From an uncultured Verrucomicrobiota bacterium (GTDB lineage Bacteria; Verrucomicrobiota; Verrucomicrobiia; Chthoniobacterales; SZAS-18): a DNA stretch of 5,867 bases. Positions 1 through 5,867 of the stretch are shown here, piece by piece. The stretch spans positions 1,790 through 7,656 of the forward strand of contig CALMVM010000381.1 in assembly GCA_937873255.1 (NCBI GenBank), given 5' to 3'. How positions within the stretch are numbered: position 1 is the stretch's first letter; every line of letters starts with the position of its first letter. The translations under genes and the position numbers were made by a program. The notes beneath the pieces are model-generated. The model searched no databases. It was not told where the DNA came from and worked only from the letters and a program-made list of their open reading frames with translations.

Positions 1-209
1 GACCGACCCACTGCGCACCCGAGGTCCAACGCCCGCCCGTTCGCCGGCAGGCGTTGAACATCCTCGCATTCGTTCACGACCTGGACCGGGAAGTCCAGCG
101 CCGCCGAAGGTCCGAACGCGTACGGTAATACCTCCGAAGGCTCGCCGTAATGGAACAGAAGATATTCTGCCAAGAGGCGCTCGGACTCGTACGGGTTGGC
201 CGCCGCCAT
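1..209 (-). CDS. Putative 4-mercaptohistidine N1-methyltransferase (OvoA C-terminal domain-like), 3'-partial
   Basis: The frame opens at ATG 209-207 and stays open to the window edge, giving the first 69 residues. They begin MAAANPYESERLLAEYLLFH, then a GEPSEVLPY segment, DFPVQVVNECEDV (39-51), and end in SAM-binding motif I, RALDLGCAVGR (59-69). The combination of YE-x-x-RLLAEYLLFHYG, a DFPV-x-x-x-x-EC stretch and a DLGCAVGR motif is that of the methyltransferase fused to the C-terminus of OvoA, which methylates the imidazole N of 5-mercaptohistidine to make the thiol antioxidant ovothiol. It also exists as a separate protein beside or away from the sulfoxide synthase. Here it is clearly stand-alone at the N-terminus, starting inside the aminopeptidase stop (TGATG). 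No sulfoxide synthase is visible; it could lie beyond the left edge. Assignment rests on remembered family pattern and on only the N-terminal third of the protein. A generic methyltransferase is the alternative. Confidence 0.75.
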   Translation of the reverse strand, partial: MAAANPYESERLLAEYLLFHYGEPSEVLPYAFGPSAALDFPVQVVNECEDVQRLPANGRALDLGCAVGR

Positions 210-1396
210 CAGTGTGTTACGAGGTCGAGGAAGTAGGCCGCCGGCAGGTAATTCTCGATGAGGACCTGCGTTTCGCCGCCCCGGAACATCCGCACCTGCT
301 GGCCCGCGATCTCGGGCGTTTTGCTCGGCGAAAACAGGATGTCGTCGTGCGTCGCGTTCAGCTTGCTGGCAAAACGATCCGGCGTCAGCGAACCGCCCAG
401 ATGGTCGCTGCGGCCGGTGGCGATGTGAAAGGTCCCGAACACTTTCTCGTCCTGGATGTCGCGGCCCGAAACCGGGAGCACCTGCGTGCCGAAGCCGAGT
501 TCGCCCAGTTCACCCGTGACCGGGTCGGAGGTCAGCTTTTTGCGGTATTCCTCGACGATGTCGGCGTTGCCTTGCAACAGCTTGGCGTCCACGACACGGC
601 CCGCGCGTACCGTCATCAGGCCAAGCGTTCCGTCCTCGTAGCGCATGGGGAACTGCCCCTCCGCGCCGGTCGGCACGAAATAGACCTCTCCCGCCGGGAG
701 ATTCGCCACGTCGGGCCCGCCAAGACAAAGGCCGTGGCTCTTCTGCGCTTCCTGCCCGCCGAGTTCGAGCCGTAGCGTGTACGTCTCGCCCTGGCACCCG
801 AAGTCGATCTCCACCGCGTCCGCACGCGTGACCCCGAGCCGAAGCTTTTCCGCCTTGCGACTGACTTCCTGGTAATCCACCGACAACCCCGAGGCGAGGA
901 TGATCGGGTTGACCCCGTGCAGGGTCGCCCCGCGAAAGCCGTACTGCTTGGCGAACGCCGTCAGCGGCGCGGTCGCCGAATAGGTCGAGATGCAGAGGAT
1001 CAGATCGTAGTTCGGATAAATGTCGCGCTCCAGGCTGAGTTCGCGGCCATCGGAATCGACCGCGAGGTCCGGCAGGTCGAGGTTGCTGCCGCCCGTGATC
1101 TCGTAGGCGAACATCTCGCCGCCGCGCAGGTTCAGGTCGTCGAGCACGCCGTTTTTCAGGCCCTCGTAAAACGTGTCGTAAGCGATGCGTGGGATCGTCA
1201 GCTTCGGGTCATTCAGGAAAGCGAAATCCTTCATGCCGCGAGGATCTTTCAGATCGATGAGGATCGCCACCCGCTCGCCGGCGGAAGGGTTGAACACCGT
1301 CCGCAGCAGGCGTGCGAGGCTGAACGGGGGAAAAGCGGACATGTCGGAGGGATCAACAGCGGGCTCCGCGGCGGGCATTTCGGCAGTGGTAGGCAT
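209..1396 (-). CDS. M29-type (AmpS/AmpT-like) metallo-aminopeptidase, divergent
   Basis: From ATG 1396 the product is 395 residues, close to the ~400-410 of the M29 family, cytosolic enzymes that remove N-terminal residues using two divalent metal ions. The C-terminal half carries the expected ligands in order and spacing: Glu237 in LPAGEVYF, Glu299 in GELGFGT, His324 in GTFHIATG, and His350 and Asp352 in HDDILF. The N-terminal half is an alpha/beta domain that is poorly conserved in the family. The tyrosine normally seven residues after the first ligand histidine (His345/Tyr352 in Thermus AmpT) appears to be Asp331 here, so activity could be altered. There is no signal peptide from this start. 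A TTG at 1456, preceded by a good ribosome binding site, would give 415 residues; I kept the ATG because the extra 20 residues match nothing I know in the family. The stop TGA shares its A with the next gene's ATG, implying translational coupling. Confidence 0.82.
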   Translation of the reverse strand: MPTTAEMPAAEPAVDPSDMSAFPPFSLARLLRTVFNPSAGERVAILIDLKDPRGMKDFAFLNDPKLTIPRIAYDTFYEGLKNGVLDDLNLRGGEMFAYEITGGSNLDLPDLAVDSDGRELSLERDIYPNYDLILCISTYSATAPLTAFAKQYGFRGATLHGVNPIILASGLSVDYQEVSRKAEKLRLGVTRADAVEIDFGCQGETYTLRLELGGQEAQKSHGLCLGGPDVANLPAGEVYFVPTGAEGQFPMRYEDGTLGLMTVRAGRVVDAKLLQGNADIVEEYRKKLTSDPVTGELGELGFGTQVLPVSGRDIQDEKVFGTFHIATGRSDHLGGSLTPDRFASKLNATHDDILFSPSKTPEIAGQQVRMFRGGETQVLIENYLPAAYFLDLVTH

Positions 1397-1462
1397 GTTG
1401 GTGATAACGTTTCGTTGAACGTTGATCGAATGTAAGGCAAAACCCGGGAAGCACAAGCGGCG

Positions 1463-1467
1463 CTCCT
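1463..1467 (-). promoter_or_regulatory. Shine-Dalgarno sequence before the alternative TTG start of the aminopeptidase gene
   Basis: On the minus strand GAGAGGAG (1470-1463) overlaps the end of the nuclease TGA and is followed, after CGCCGC, by a TTG codon at 1456-1454 in frame with the aminopeptidase. The AGGAG core and six-base spacing are good. It is the only convincing ribosome binding site I find near any start in this window. It supports either a 20-residue longer aminopeptidase or a chance match. Confidence 0.45.
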
Positions 1468-1468
1468 C

Positions 1469-2488
1469 TCACCAAACGGATGACGGTTTTTGCGCTTCCA
1501 GTTGCGCCTGAGCGTTTTTTTCGAGCTTCGGAAAGAAGTTCAAGCCGGTGCGATGCTCGATCTCGCCGATGCTGGTCAGATACCGGTCCAGCGACCCCGA
1601 GGTCGGAGCGTCCTGCCCGAGAATGAAACCCTCCGCACGGATGCCGCCCTCGTGCTGCTGGATCACGATCATGTAAAATTCCGGCGGCACCGACACCTTC
1701 CCCCGCAGGCGCTGGAGCCGGTCCTCGGGTCCGAACACCGGACCGTCGATGACCCAGACCTGTCCGTAACGGCCCGTGTAGTTATCCGCGATCTTGATTT
1801 CGAGGTCTTTCCACAAGCCGGCGTTGAGGCTATGCCGCTGCGGACAGACGTTGGACATCTTGAACGTTTCCTGCTGCGCCGCCGCGCCGTAGCGGGTGCC
1901 GATGGCGTAGTTCGGTGCCATGTGCCCGCGGTCATATCCGCCATCGATGTAGTCGGAGCTTTCCACGCGCGCCGCCGTGCGCGGATCGGGGAAAAATCCC
2001 TCGGGCCGCTTCGGCGGGCGGGTGTGGCCGTTCATGTCGAACACCCGGTAGCCAACCCAGACCGGATCGGCGAGCGCGTCGCAATAACCGACGGTGTAGG
2101 CCGAGTTGTAGAGCACGCGGACCTCGTGCGGGAAACTCGTCCGTTCCGGCTCGCCGGCCAGCAGGCTCCCCTGCCCCGGCTCGACGTGCGTCTGGACGAA
2201 AGGCCGCGAGAAATACAGCGTCCAGATATCCCAGATCACCTGGGTGACCTTGATCTGTTTGTGCGCCTGCTGGGAATTGCTGATGAGCCGACGCACCTCG
2301 GCCTTGCGGTCGCTGGATTGAAAAAGATACCAGCCGCCGGTGAACACCACGGAAAGGGCAACGACCCCTGCACTAAAGATCGCCGCACGTTGCTTGCCAC
2401 CGGCCCGCCCACCGAAAAAGATGCCGATCAACTGGATAACGATATCCAGCGGATTGCCCGGCGAACCAGATTGCCGACGCGGGGGCAT
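1469..2488 (-). CDS. Membrane-anchored DNA/RNA non-specific endonuclease (EndoG/NucA family)
   Basis: The 339-residue product has a short charged N-terminus, one clear membrane-spanning segment at about residues 35-56 (AAIFSAGVVALSVVFTGGWYLF), a linker, and a beta-beta-alpha-metal nuclease domain from about 125 to 320. The domain shows DRGHM (186-190), in which His189 is the general base, and SNVCPQ (212-217). LNAGLWKDLE (221-230) contains Asn222, the expected metal-binding residue. The family cuts single- and double-stranded DNA and RNA with Mg2+. The single N-terminal anchor without a cleavage site suggests a catalytic domain held outside the inner membrane, as in periplasmic nutrient-scavenging nucleases; topology is inferred. 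I chose ATG 2488; a GTG at 2503 would add five residues but lies inside the heptamer repeat and has no ribosome binding site. The gene ends in TGA, 12 bases before a possible TTG start of the next gene. Confidence 0.92.
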   Translation of the reverse strand: MPPRRQSGSPGNPLDIVIQLIGIFFGGRAGGKQRAAIFSAGVVALSVVFTGGWYLFQSSDRKAEVRRLISNSQQAHKQIKVTQVIWDIWTLYFSRPFVQTHVEPGQGSLLAGEPERTSFPHEVRVLYNSAYTVGYCDALADPVWVGYRVFDMNGHTRPPKRPEGFFPDPRTAARVESSDYIDGGYDRGHMAPNYAIGTRYGAAAQQETFKMSNVCPQRHSLNAGLWKDLEIKIADNYTGRYGQVWVIDGPVFGPEDRLQRLRGKVSVPPEFYMIVIQQHEGGIRAEGFILGQDAPTSGSLDRYLTSIGEIEHRTGLNFFPKLEKNAQAQLEAQKPSSVW

Positions 2489-2498
2489 ATTAAGCGGA

Positions 2499-2610
2499 AA
2501 CACGGAACTCGGAACTCGAAACGTCGAAGGCGGAAACAGAGCAATCTCGCATTCAGGCGATACCGGGTCGGTCAGGCTCCGGAATTCTGCCGTTCCGAGT
2601 TCCGCGTTCT
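2499..2610. repeat. Inverted pair of short CGGAACT-type heptamer arrays between fumC and the nuclease gene
   Basis: The stretch 2503-2515 (CGGAACTCGGAAC) is the exact reverse complement of 2592-2604, with a few more possible pairs outside (2499-2501 with 2606-2608). Each arm is itself a small tandem array: CGGAACT, CGGAACT, CGAAACG on the left, and on the complementary strand of the right arm GAACG, CGGAACT, CGGAACG. The arms enclose about 76 bases with only weak internal pairing. The right arm starts four bases past the fumC stop; the left arm ends 15 bases before the nuclease ATG. A transcript crossing it could fold into a stem of about 13 base pairs. There is no U-run after either arm, so a classic rho-independent terminator is not supported. 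It may be a small interspersed repeat, an RNA stability element or a processing site. Confidence 0.75.
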
Positions 2611-2613
2611 ACA

Positions 2614-4035
2614 TTAGCCGCCCGCCGAGCCTTCGCCGCCGGGCTTGGTCATCTCGACGGGATCGAGCGCGGCGTTCAGCTCCGCCTCGGGCAGAACCTT
2701 TTGTTCCCGGCAAATCTCGCGCACGGTTTTGCCCGTCTTGCCGCTTTCCTTGGCGATTTCCGCCGCGCGGTCGTAGCCGATAATCGGCGCGAGACTCGTG
2801 ACCATCGCCATGCTGTACTCGACCAACTCATTGCACCGCGCCTCGTTGGCGGTGATGCCGACCACGCACTTTTGCGCGAACACCCGCACGGCGTTGGCGA
2901 GGATGCGCGCGTTCTCCAGGAAATGATGCGCGAGCACGGGCATCATGACGTTCAGTTCAAAGGAGCTGCCGGCCGCCGCCGCCCAGGTAATCGTCGCATC
3001 GCCCCCGAACACCTGCGCGCACGCCTGCATGAGCGCCTCGCACATCACCGGGTTGACCTTACCGGGCATGATCGAACTGCCGGGCTGCGTCGCGGGCAGG
3101 GCGATCTCGCCGAAACCGCAACGCGGGCCGCTGCTCAACCACCGGATGTCGTTGGCGACCTTGAAAAGGCTCGCCGCCACGGTCTTGACCAGACCGCTCG
3201 CCGCCACCAACCCGTCCTTGGCCGACTGCGCCTCGAAATGATCGTTCGCTTCGACAAAAAGGATGCCGGTCGCGGCGCTCAGCCGGTCGATGGCGATCCG
3301 GGGAAAATCCGGGTGGCAGTTCAACCCAGTGCCGACCGCCGTTCCGCCCAGGGGAAGCTCGGCGAGGAAATTGATCGCCGTCCGGACGCAACCCGCGCCT
3401 TTCTCCACCTGACGGGCGTAACCGGCGAATTCCTGTCCGAGACGAACGGGGGTCGCATCCATCAGATGCGTCCGACCGATTTTGATGACCTCCCAAAATT
3501 CCTTTGTCTTGGCTTCAAGCCCTTGTCGTAATTCTTCGAGCGCGGGCAGCAGTTCATTCTGGAGCGTCTCGGACGCCGCGACATGCATCGCCGTCGGGAT
3601 CACGTCGTTGCTCGACTGCCCCATGTTGACGTGGTCGTTGGGATGGACGGGTTTCTTCGAGCCGATGGGCTCGCCGGCCAACTGCGAGGCGCGGTTGGCG
3701 AGCACCTCGTTGGCGTTCATGTTCGTGCTGGTGCCCGAACCCGTCTGGAAAATGTCGATGGGAAAATGTTCGTCGAGCTTCCCGTCGATCAACTCGCCGG
3801 CCGCTTTTTCGATGAACCCGGCCTGTTCCGCCGTGATCTTGCCCAACTGCTGATTGGCATGCGCCGCCGATGATTTCACCAGTCCGAGCGCACGCAAGAA
3901 TGAACGGTTGAAGCGGTAGCCGCTGATCGGGAAATTAAGGACGGCGCGTTGCGTGGTCGCGCCGTAGAGCGCTTCGGCGGGCACGGGCAATTCGCCCATG
4001 CTGTCTTTTTCGATGCGGGTGGCGGGGGAGGTCAT
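2614..4035 (-). CDS. fumC: Class II fumarate hydratase (fumarase C)
   Basis: The 473-residue cytosolic enzyme reversibly hydrates fumarate to L-malate in the TCA cycle, without an iron-sulfur cluster; the family works as a homotetramer. The whole length matches class II fumarases: RIEKDSMGE near the N-terminus, TGSGTSTNMNANE (98-110), HPNDHVN (131-137) and SSND (141-144). GRTHLMDATP (187-196) contains the catalytic-region His190 (E. coli His188). GSSIMPGKVNP (319-329) carries the catalytic-loop Ser320, Lys326 and Asn328. No key residue is missing. Aspartase shares the superfamily signature, but the N-terminal pattern and KIGRTHLMDATP favour fumarase. The ATG at 4035 gives the expected length; the frame stays open 122 codons upstream into the methyltransferase gene, but that extension is unlike fumarase and is a shadow. 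No Shine-Dalgarno is visible before the ATG. The 3' end abuts an inverted repeat. The Gly-rich last residues are not conserved in the family. Confidence 0.97.
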   Translation of the reverse strand: MTSPATRIEKDSMGELPVPAEALYGATTQRAVLNFPISGYRFNRSFLRALGLVKSSAAHANQQLGKITAEQAGFIEKAAGELIDGKLDEHFPIDIFQTGSGTSTNMNANEVLANRASQLAGEPIGSKKPVHPNDHVNMGQSSNDVIPTAMHVAASETLQNELLPALEELRQGLEAKTKEFWEVIKIGRTHLMDATPVRLGQEFAGYARQVEKGAGCVRTAINFLAELPLGGTAVGTGLNCHPDFPRIAIDRLSAATGILFVEANDHFEAQSAKDGLVAASGLVKTVAASLFKVANDIRWLSSGPRCGFGEIALPATQPGSSIMPGKVNPVMCEALMQACAQVFGGDATITWAAAAGSSFELNVMMPVLAHHFLENARILANAVRVFAQKCVVGITANEARCNELVEYSMAMVTSLAPIIGYDRAAEIAKESGKTGKTVREICREQKVLPEAELNAALDPVEMTKPGGEGSAGG

Positions 4036-4067
4036 CGCGCGAAAACGAGAGGTTGCACCGGGCTCGC

Positions 4068-4736
4068 TCAGCGGCGCGCACGGTCCCCGGCCAGCGGGCG
4101 GCCTTTCTGGCTTTTCGCATGCTGGCCGTTGCCGTTTTTGCCGGGCTGGGCCTCGCGGGCAACGGGCACGGCGTCCTTGTGGAAAACCGTGATGAACATC
4201 GGGGGGATGTTCTGCAGGAAATACTCGCTGTCGGCCCGGGGGAAGATGTCGGGCGTCGCGTGGCGCCGAAGCTCGTTCGTCACTTGGTAAATCACGAAAT
4301 CCCCGCCCGGCGCGAGCGAGTCGTAGGTCGAACGCAGGATTTGCCGCTTCTTGCCGATTTCCATCGTGCTGAACGGAATGCCCGACACGACGTAGTCGCA
4401 ATGCGTCAGGTTTTGCTTGGCCAGTTCCTGCGGCAGCGTGGCGCAGTCACCCTGGATCACCGTCACGCGGGAGTCGTGCGCGAACTGCCGTTCGAGGTCG
4501 CGGCAGAATTCGGCGTCGAGTTCGAAGAGGAGAAACTTCGACTCCGGGTGCGAGCGTTTGAGCATCTCGCGGGTATGGACGCCCTCGCCCGGACCGTATT
4601 CGGCCACCACGCAGGGCCTGGCGAGGTCCATTTTGTCCGAAACGCGCCGCACCATCATCCGGGAGCTGGGAATGATGGAGGCGACTTGCTTCGGACTTTT
4701 AAGAAAGCGAGCCAGGAACAGGGCAAAGGAAGGCAT
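4068..4736 (-). CDS. SAM-dependent methyltransferase, phospholipid N-methyltransferase (PmtA)-like
   Basis: The 222-residue product is a class I Rossmann methyltransferase. SAM-binding motif I is EYGPGEG (46-52), followed by the acidic ribose-binding residue in FELD (71-74), QGDC (95-98), and motif IV as SGIPFS (118-123). That motif IV resembles the N/S-x-P-F/Y signature of KsgA/Erm rRNA adenine dimethylases and of bacterial PmtA. The N-terminus (FLARFLKSPKQVASIIPSS) is typical of the COG3963-type phospholipid N-methyltransferases, which make phosphatidylcholine from phosphatidylethanolamine. The substrate cannot be read from sequence, so a lipid or another small amine acceptor is inferred. 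The last ~25 residues are Lys/Arg/Gly-rich and hydrophilic, an unusual basic tail. I chose ATG 4736 because family members begin MPS-hydrophobic; an upstream GTG at 4763 would add nine residues. Neither has a Shine-Dalgarno sequence. It begins about 97 bases after spmAB and ends 32 bases before fumC. Confidence 0.85.
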   Translation of the reverse strand: MPSFALFLARFLKSPKQVASIIPSSRMMVRRVSDKMDLARPCVVAEYGPGEGVHTREMLKRSHPESKFLLFELDAEFCRDLERQFAHDSRVTVIQGDCATLPQELAKQNLTHCDYVVSGIPFSTMEIGKKRQILRSTYDSLAPGGDFVIYQVTNELRRHATPDIFPRADSEYFLQNIPPMFITVFHKDAVPVAREAQPGKNGNGQHAKSQKGRPLAGDRARR

Positions 4737-4833
4737 TTGGAGAGGAAGTTCGTCGGCGGGCACTCTGCCAGAACATCGGGCATTGTCCAGTTCTCGAATA
4801 CGCGGGCAGCCGGCTCTTTGCGCGCGTGGACCT

Positions 4834-5867
4834 CTAGGGGCGGAACATCACGCGCCAGATGAGGACCGAGACAACGACGCCCGTCAGGTCCGCCACCAAT
4901 CCGGCGGCAATCGCGTGCCGGGTCCGCCGGACGGCCACCGACCCGAAGTAAACGGCGATGACGTAGAACGTGGTTTCCGTGCTTCCGTAGATCGTCCCAG
5001 CGGTGCGGGCCATGAGGCTGTCCGGGCCGAAATGCGTGACGAGATCGACAAACAACCCCTGCGTGCCGCTGCCGCTGAGCGGACGCATGAGCACCATCGG
5101 CAGCAAATCGGGCGGGAACCCGATGCCCTCGAACACGAACCGCGCGGCCGGGGAATGCACCAGCAACTCCATGCCCCCGCTGCCGCGAAACATGCCGATG
5201 GCCACCAGCATCGCCACGAGAAACGGGATGACGCGCAGGGCGACAGGGAAGCCCTCTTTCGCTCCCTCCACGAACTGCTCGTAGATTTTGATGCCCCGCA
5301 ACGCGGCGTAGAACGGAAAAAAAGCCAGCACGCAAGGAACCGCCAGCATCGACAACGCCGTGACCGTGCGCAGAAAATACTCGCGTGCGACCGCCCAGAA
5401 TCCGTAAGCGATCAACTCGGGCACGAAGACCGCCCGGTGAAAATAAGCGATGGCGCCAAGGCCCAGCAACGCAACGCTGAAGACCCAGATCTGCATCCGC
5501 CTGCCCGTCAGCGGCGCGAGCGGAGGCGCTTGCGCGACGGCCGGTTCGTCGACCATCGGCGCAACACCCTCTTTCTCCAACGGTTCAACGGCGGGTGCCC
5601 CCGTGCGGGATGTTCTTTCAGGCGGTGCGAAGACAGGCAGTTTCTCCAACACCTTCGCCGCGCAAACACCCGCGACGCAGGCGCACGTCGTCGCCAGGAG
5701 CGCCGGGACGACGATGGCGGTAGGGTCCTTCGCGCCGTTGGCGGCGAGGATGGCGATGGCGGTGGTCGGCAGCAGTTGGACCGAACTGGTGTTGATGGCC
5801 AGGAAGGTGCACATCGCGTTCGTCGCCGTGCCGGGGTGCGGGTTGAGCTTTTCGAGGTCACCCATCG
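4834..5867 (-). CDS. SpmA-SpmB fusion (spore maturation / nucleoside-recognition 'Gate' domain membrane protein), 5'-partial
   Basis: The gene runs off the right edge; at least 343 codons are visible before TAG (4836-4834). Counting from the ATG at 5865, which is probably internal, residues 1-80 match the C-terminal half of SpmA: a KLNPH stretch, then TATNAMCTFLAINTSS, then hydrophobic segments. Residues 81-120 are a Pro/Ala/Glu-rich linker. Residues 124-343 are a full SpmB-like domain with a membrane segment near 124-145, YEQFVEGAKEGF at 195-206, RPLSGSGTQG at 261-270, and YGSTETTFYV with a following YFG at 293-307. In Bacillus SpmA and SpmB are separate proteins affecting spore core dehydration. 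Homologues, including fused ones, occur in Gram-negatives that do not sporulate, where the role is unclear; the domain resembles nucleoside-transporter gate regions. Several membrane helices place it in the inner membrane. I infer a transport or envelope role, not sporulation. Family confidence is high, function low. Confidence 0.93.
   Translation of the reverse strand, partial: MGDLEKLNPHPGTATNAMCTFLAINTSSVQLLPTTAIAILAANGAKDPTAIVVPALLATTCACVAGVCAAKVLEKLPVFAPPERTSRTGAPAVEPLEKEGVAPMVDEPAVAQAPPLAPLTGRRMQIWVFSVALLGLGAIAYFHRAVFVPELIAYGFWAVAREYFLRTVTALSMLAVPCVLAFFPFYAALRGIKIYEQFVEGAKEGFPVALRVIPFLVAMLVAIGMFRGSGGMELLVHSPAARFVFEGIGFPPDLLPMVLMRPLSGSGTQGLFVDLVTHFGPDSLMARTAGTIYGSTETTFYVIAVYFGSVAVRRTRHAIAAGLVADLTGVVVSVLIWRVMFRP

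Noticed and set aside
212..775. Plus-strand open frame opposite the 3' half of the aminopeptidase gene
   Set aside because: It is antisense to the metal-ligand region of the aminopeptidase; no domain is recognised.
1406..1423. Two AACGTT palindromes 12 bases apart just upstream of the aminopeptidase ATG, considered as an operator or hairpin
   Set aside because: They are only six bases each, the hairpin stem is four pairs, and no matching promoter elements were found; chance is sufficient.
2489..2613. Rho-independent terminator after fumC
   Set aside because: The inverted repeat is long-looped (about 76 bases) and is not followed by a T-run on either strand.
1490..2617. Long plus-strand open frame (375 codons) opposite the nuclease gene
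   Set aside because: It is antisense to a clear nuclease gene, Arg-rich with no recognisable domain, and typical of high-GC antisense frames.
2701..3531. Plus-strand open frame (276 codons) opposite fumC
   Set aside because: It lies entirely antisense to conserved fumarase codons; its composition is that of a shadow frame.
4036..4401. 122-codon open extension upstream of fumC in the same frame
   Set aside because: It overlaps the methyltransferase gene, is Arg/Pro-rich and has no fumarase similarity; the family N-terminus begins at about 4035.
4053..4862. Plus-strand open frame (269 codons) opposite the PmtA-like gene
   Set aside because: It is antisense to a gene with clear SAM motifs and has no family features of its own.
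1..5867. CRISPR array, tRNA, rRNA, insertion sequence, or a defence cluster built around the nuclease
   Set aside because: No regularly spaced repeats, RNA gene signatures, transposase or defence partner genes were seen; the nuclease sits among housekeeping-type genes.

Overview
This GC-rich window reads as a compact bacterial chromosome segment. All six protein-coding genes I can support lie on the minus strand, so transcription runs from the high-coordinate end to the low-coordinate end. The gene set (a fused SpmA-SpmB membrane protein, a PmtA-like methyltransferase, a class II fumarase, an M29-type aminopeptidase and a stand-alone OvoA-C-terminus-like methyltransferase) and the rarity of Shine-Dalgarno sequences fit a Gram-negative such as a Verrucomicrobiota (Opitutales-like) bacterium. 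That placement is inference from protein flavour, not from a marker gene.

In transcription order: (1) 5867-4834, the C-terminal part of a fused SpmA-SpmB protein, cut by the window edge. (2) 4736-4068, a class I SAM-dependent methyltransferase of the phospholipid N-methyltransferase / rRNA-adenine-dimethylase-like type. (3) 4035-2614, a complete class II fumarase (fumC) with intact catalytic motifs. (4) A short intergenic stretch (2489-2613) holding inverted copies of a CGGAACT-type heptamer. (5) 2488-1469, a DNA/RNA non-specific (EndoG/NucA-like) endonuclease with an N-terminal membrane anchor. (6) 1396-209, a divergent M29-type aminopeptidase; a TTG start at 1456 with a good ribosome binding site is a real alternative. 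(7) 209 to the window start, the first 69 codons of a methyltransferase resembling the C-terminal domain of OvoA (ovothiol biosynthesis), whose ATG shares one base with the aminopeptidase stop codon.

Spacing is tight: about 100, 32, 125, 72 (or 12) and -1 bases. No gene-free stretch reaches 300 bases. The last three genes could be co-transcribed, and the final pair is probably translationally coupled. The genes do not form one obvious pathway: fumarase is central metabolism, two genes encode methyltransferases, two encode hydrolases and one an envelope protein. I see no mobile element, CRISPR array, tRNA or rRNA, and nothing that convincingly forms a new defence or biosynthetic system. The items most worth a second look are the small ovothiol-type methyltransferase at the edge, the inverted heptamer repeat, the start-site conflict of the aminopeptidase and its apparent loss of a conserved tyrosine.
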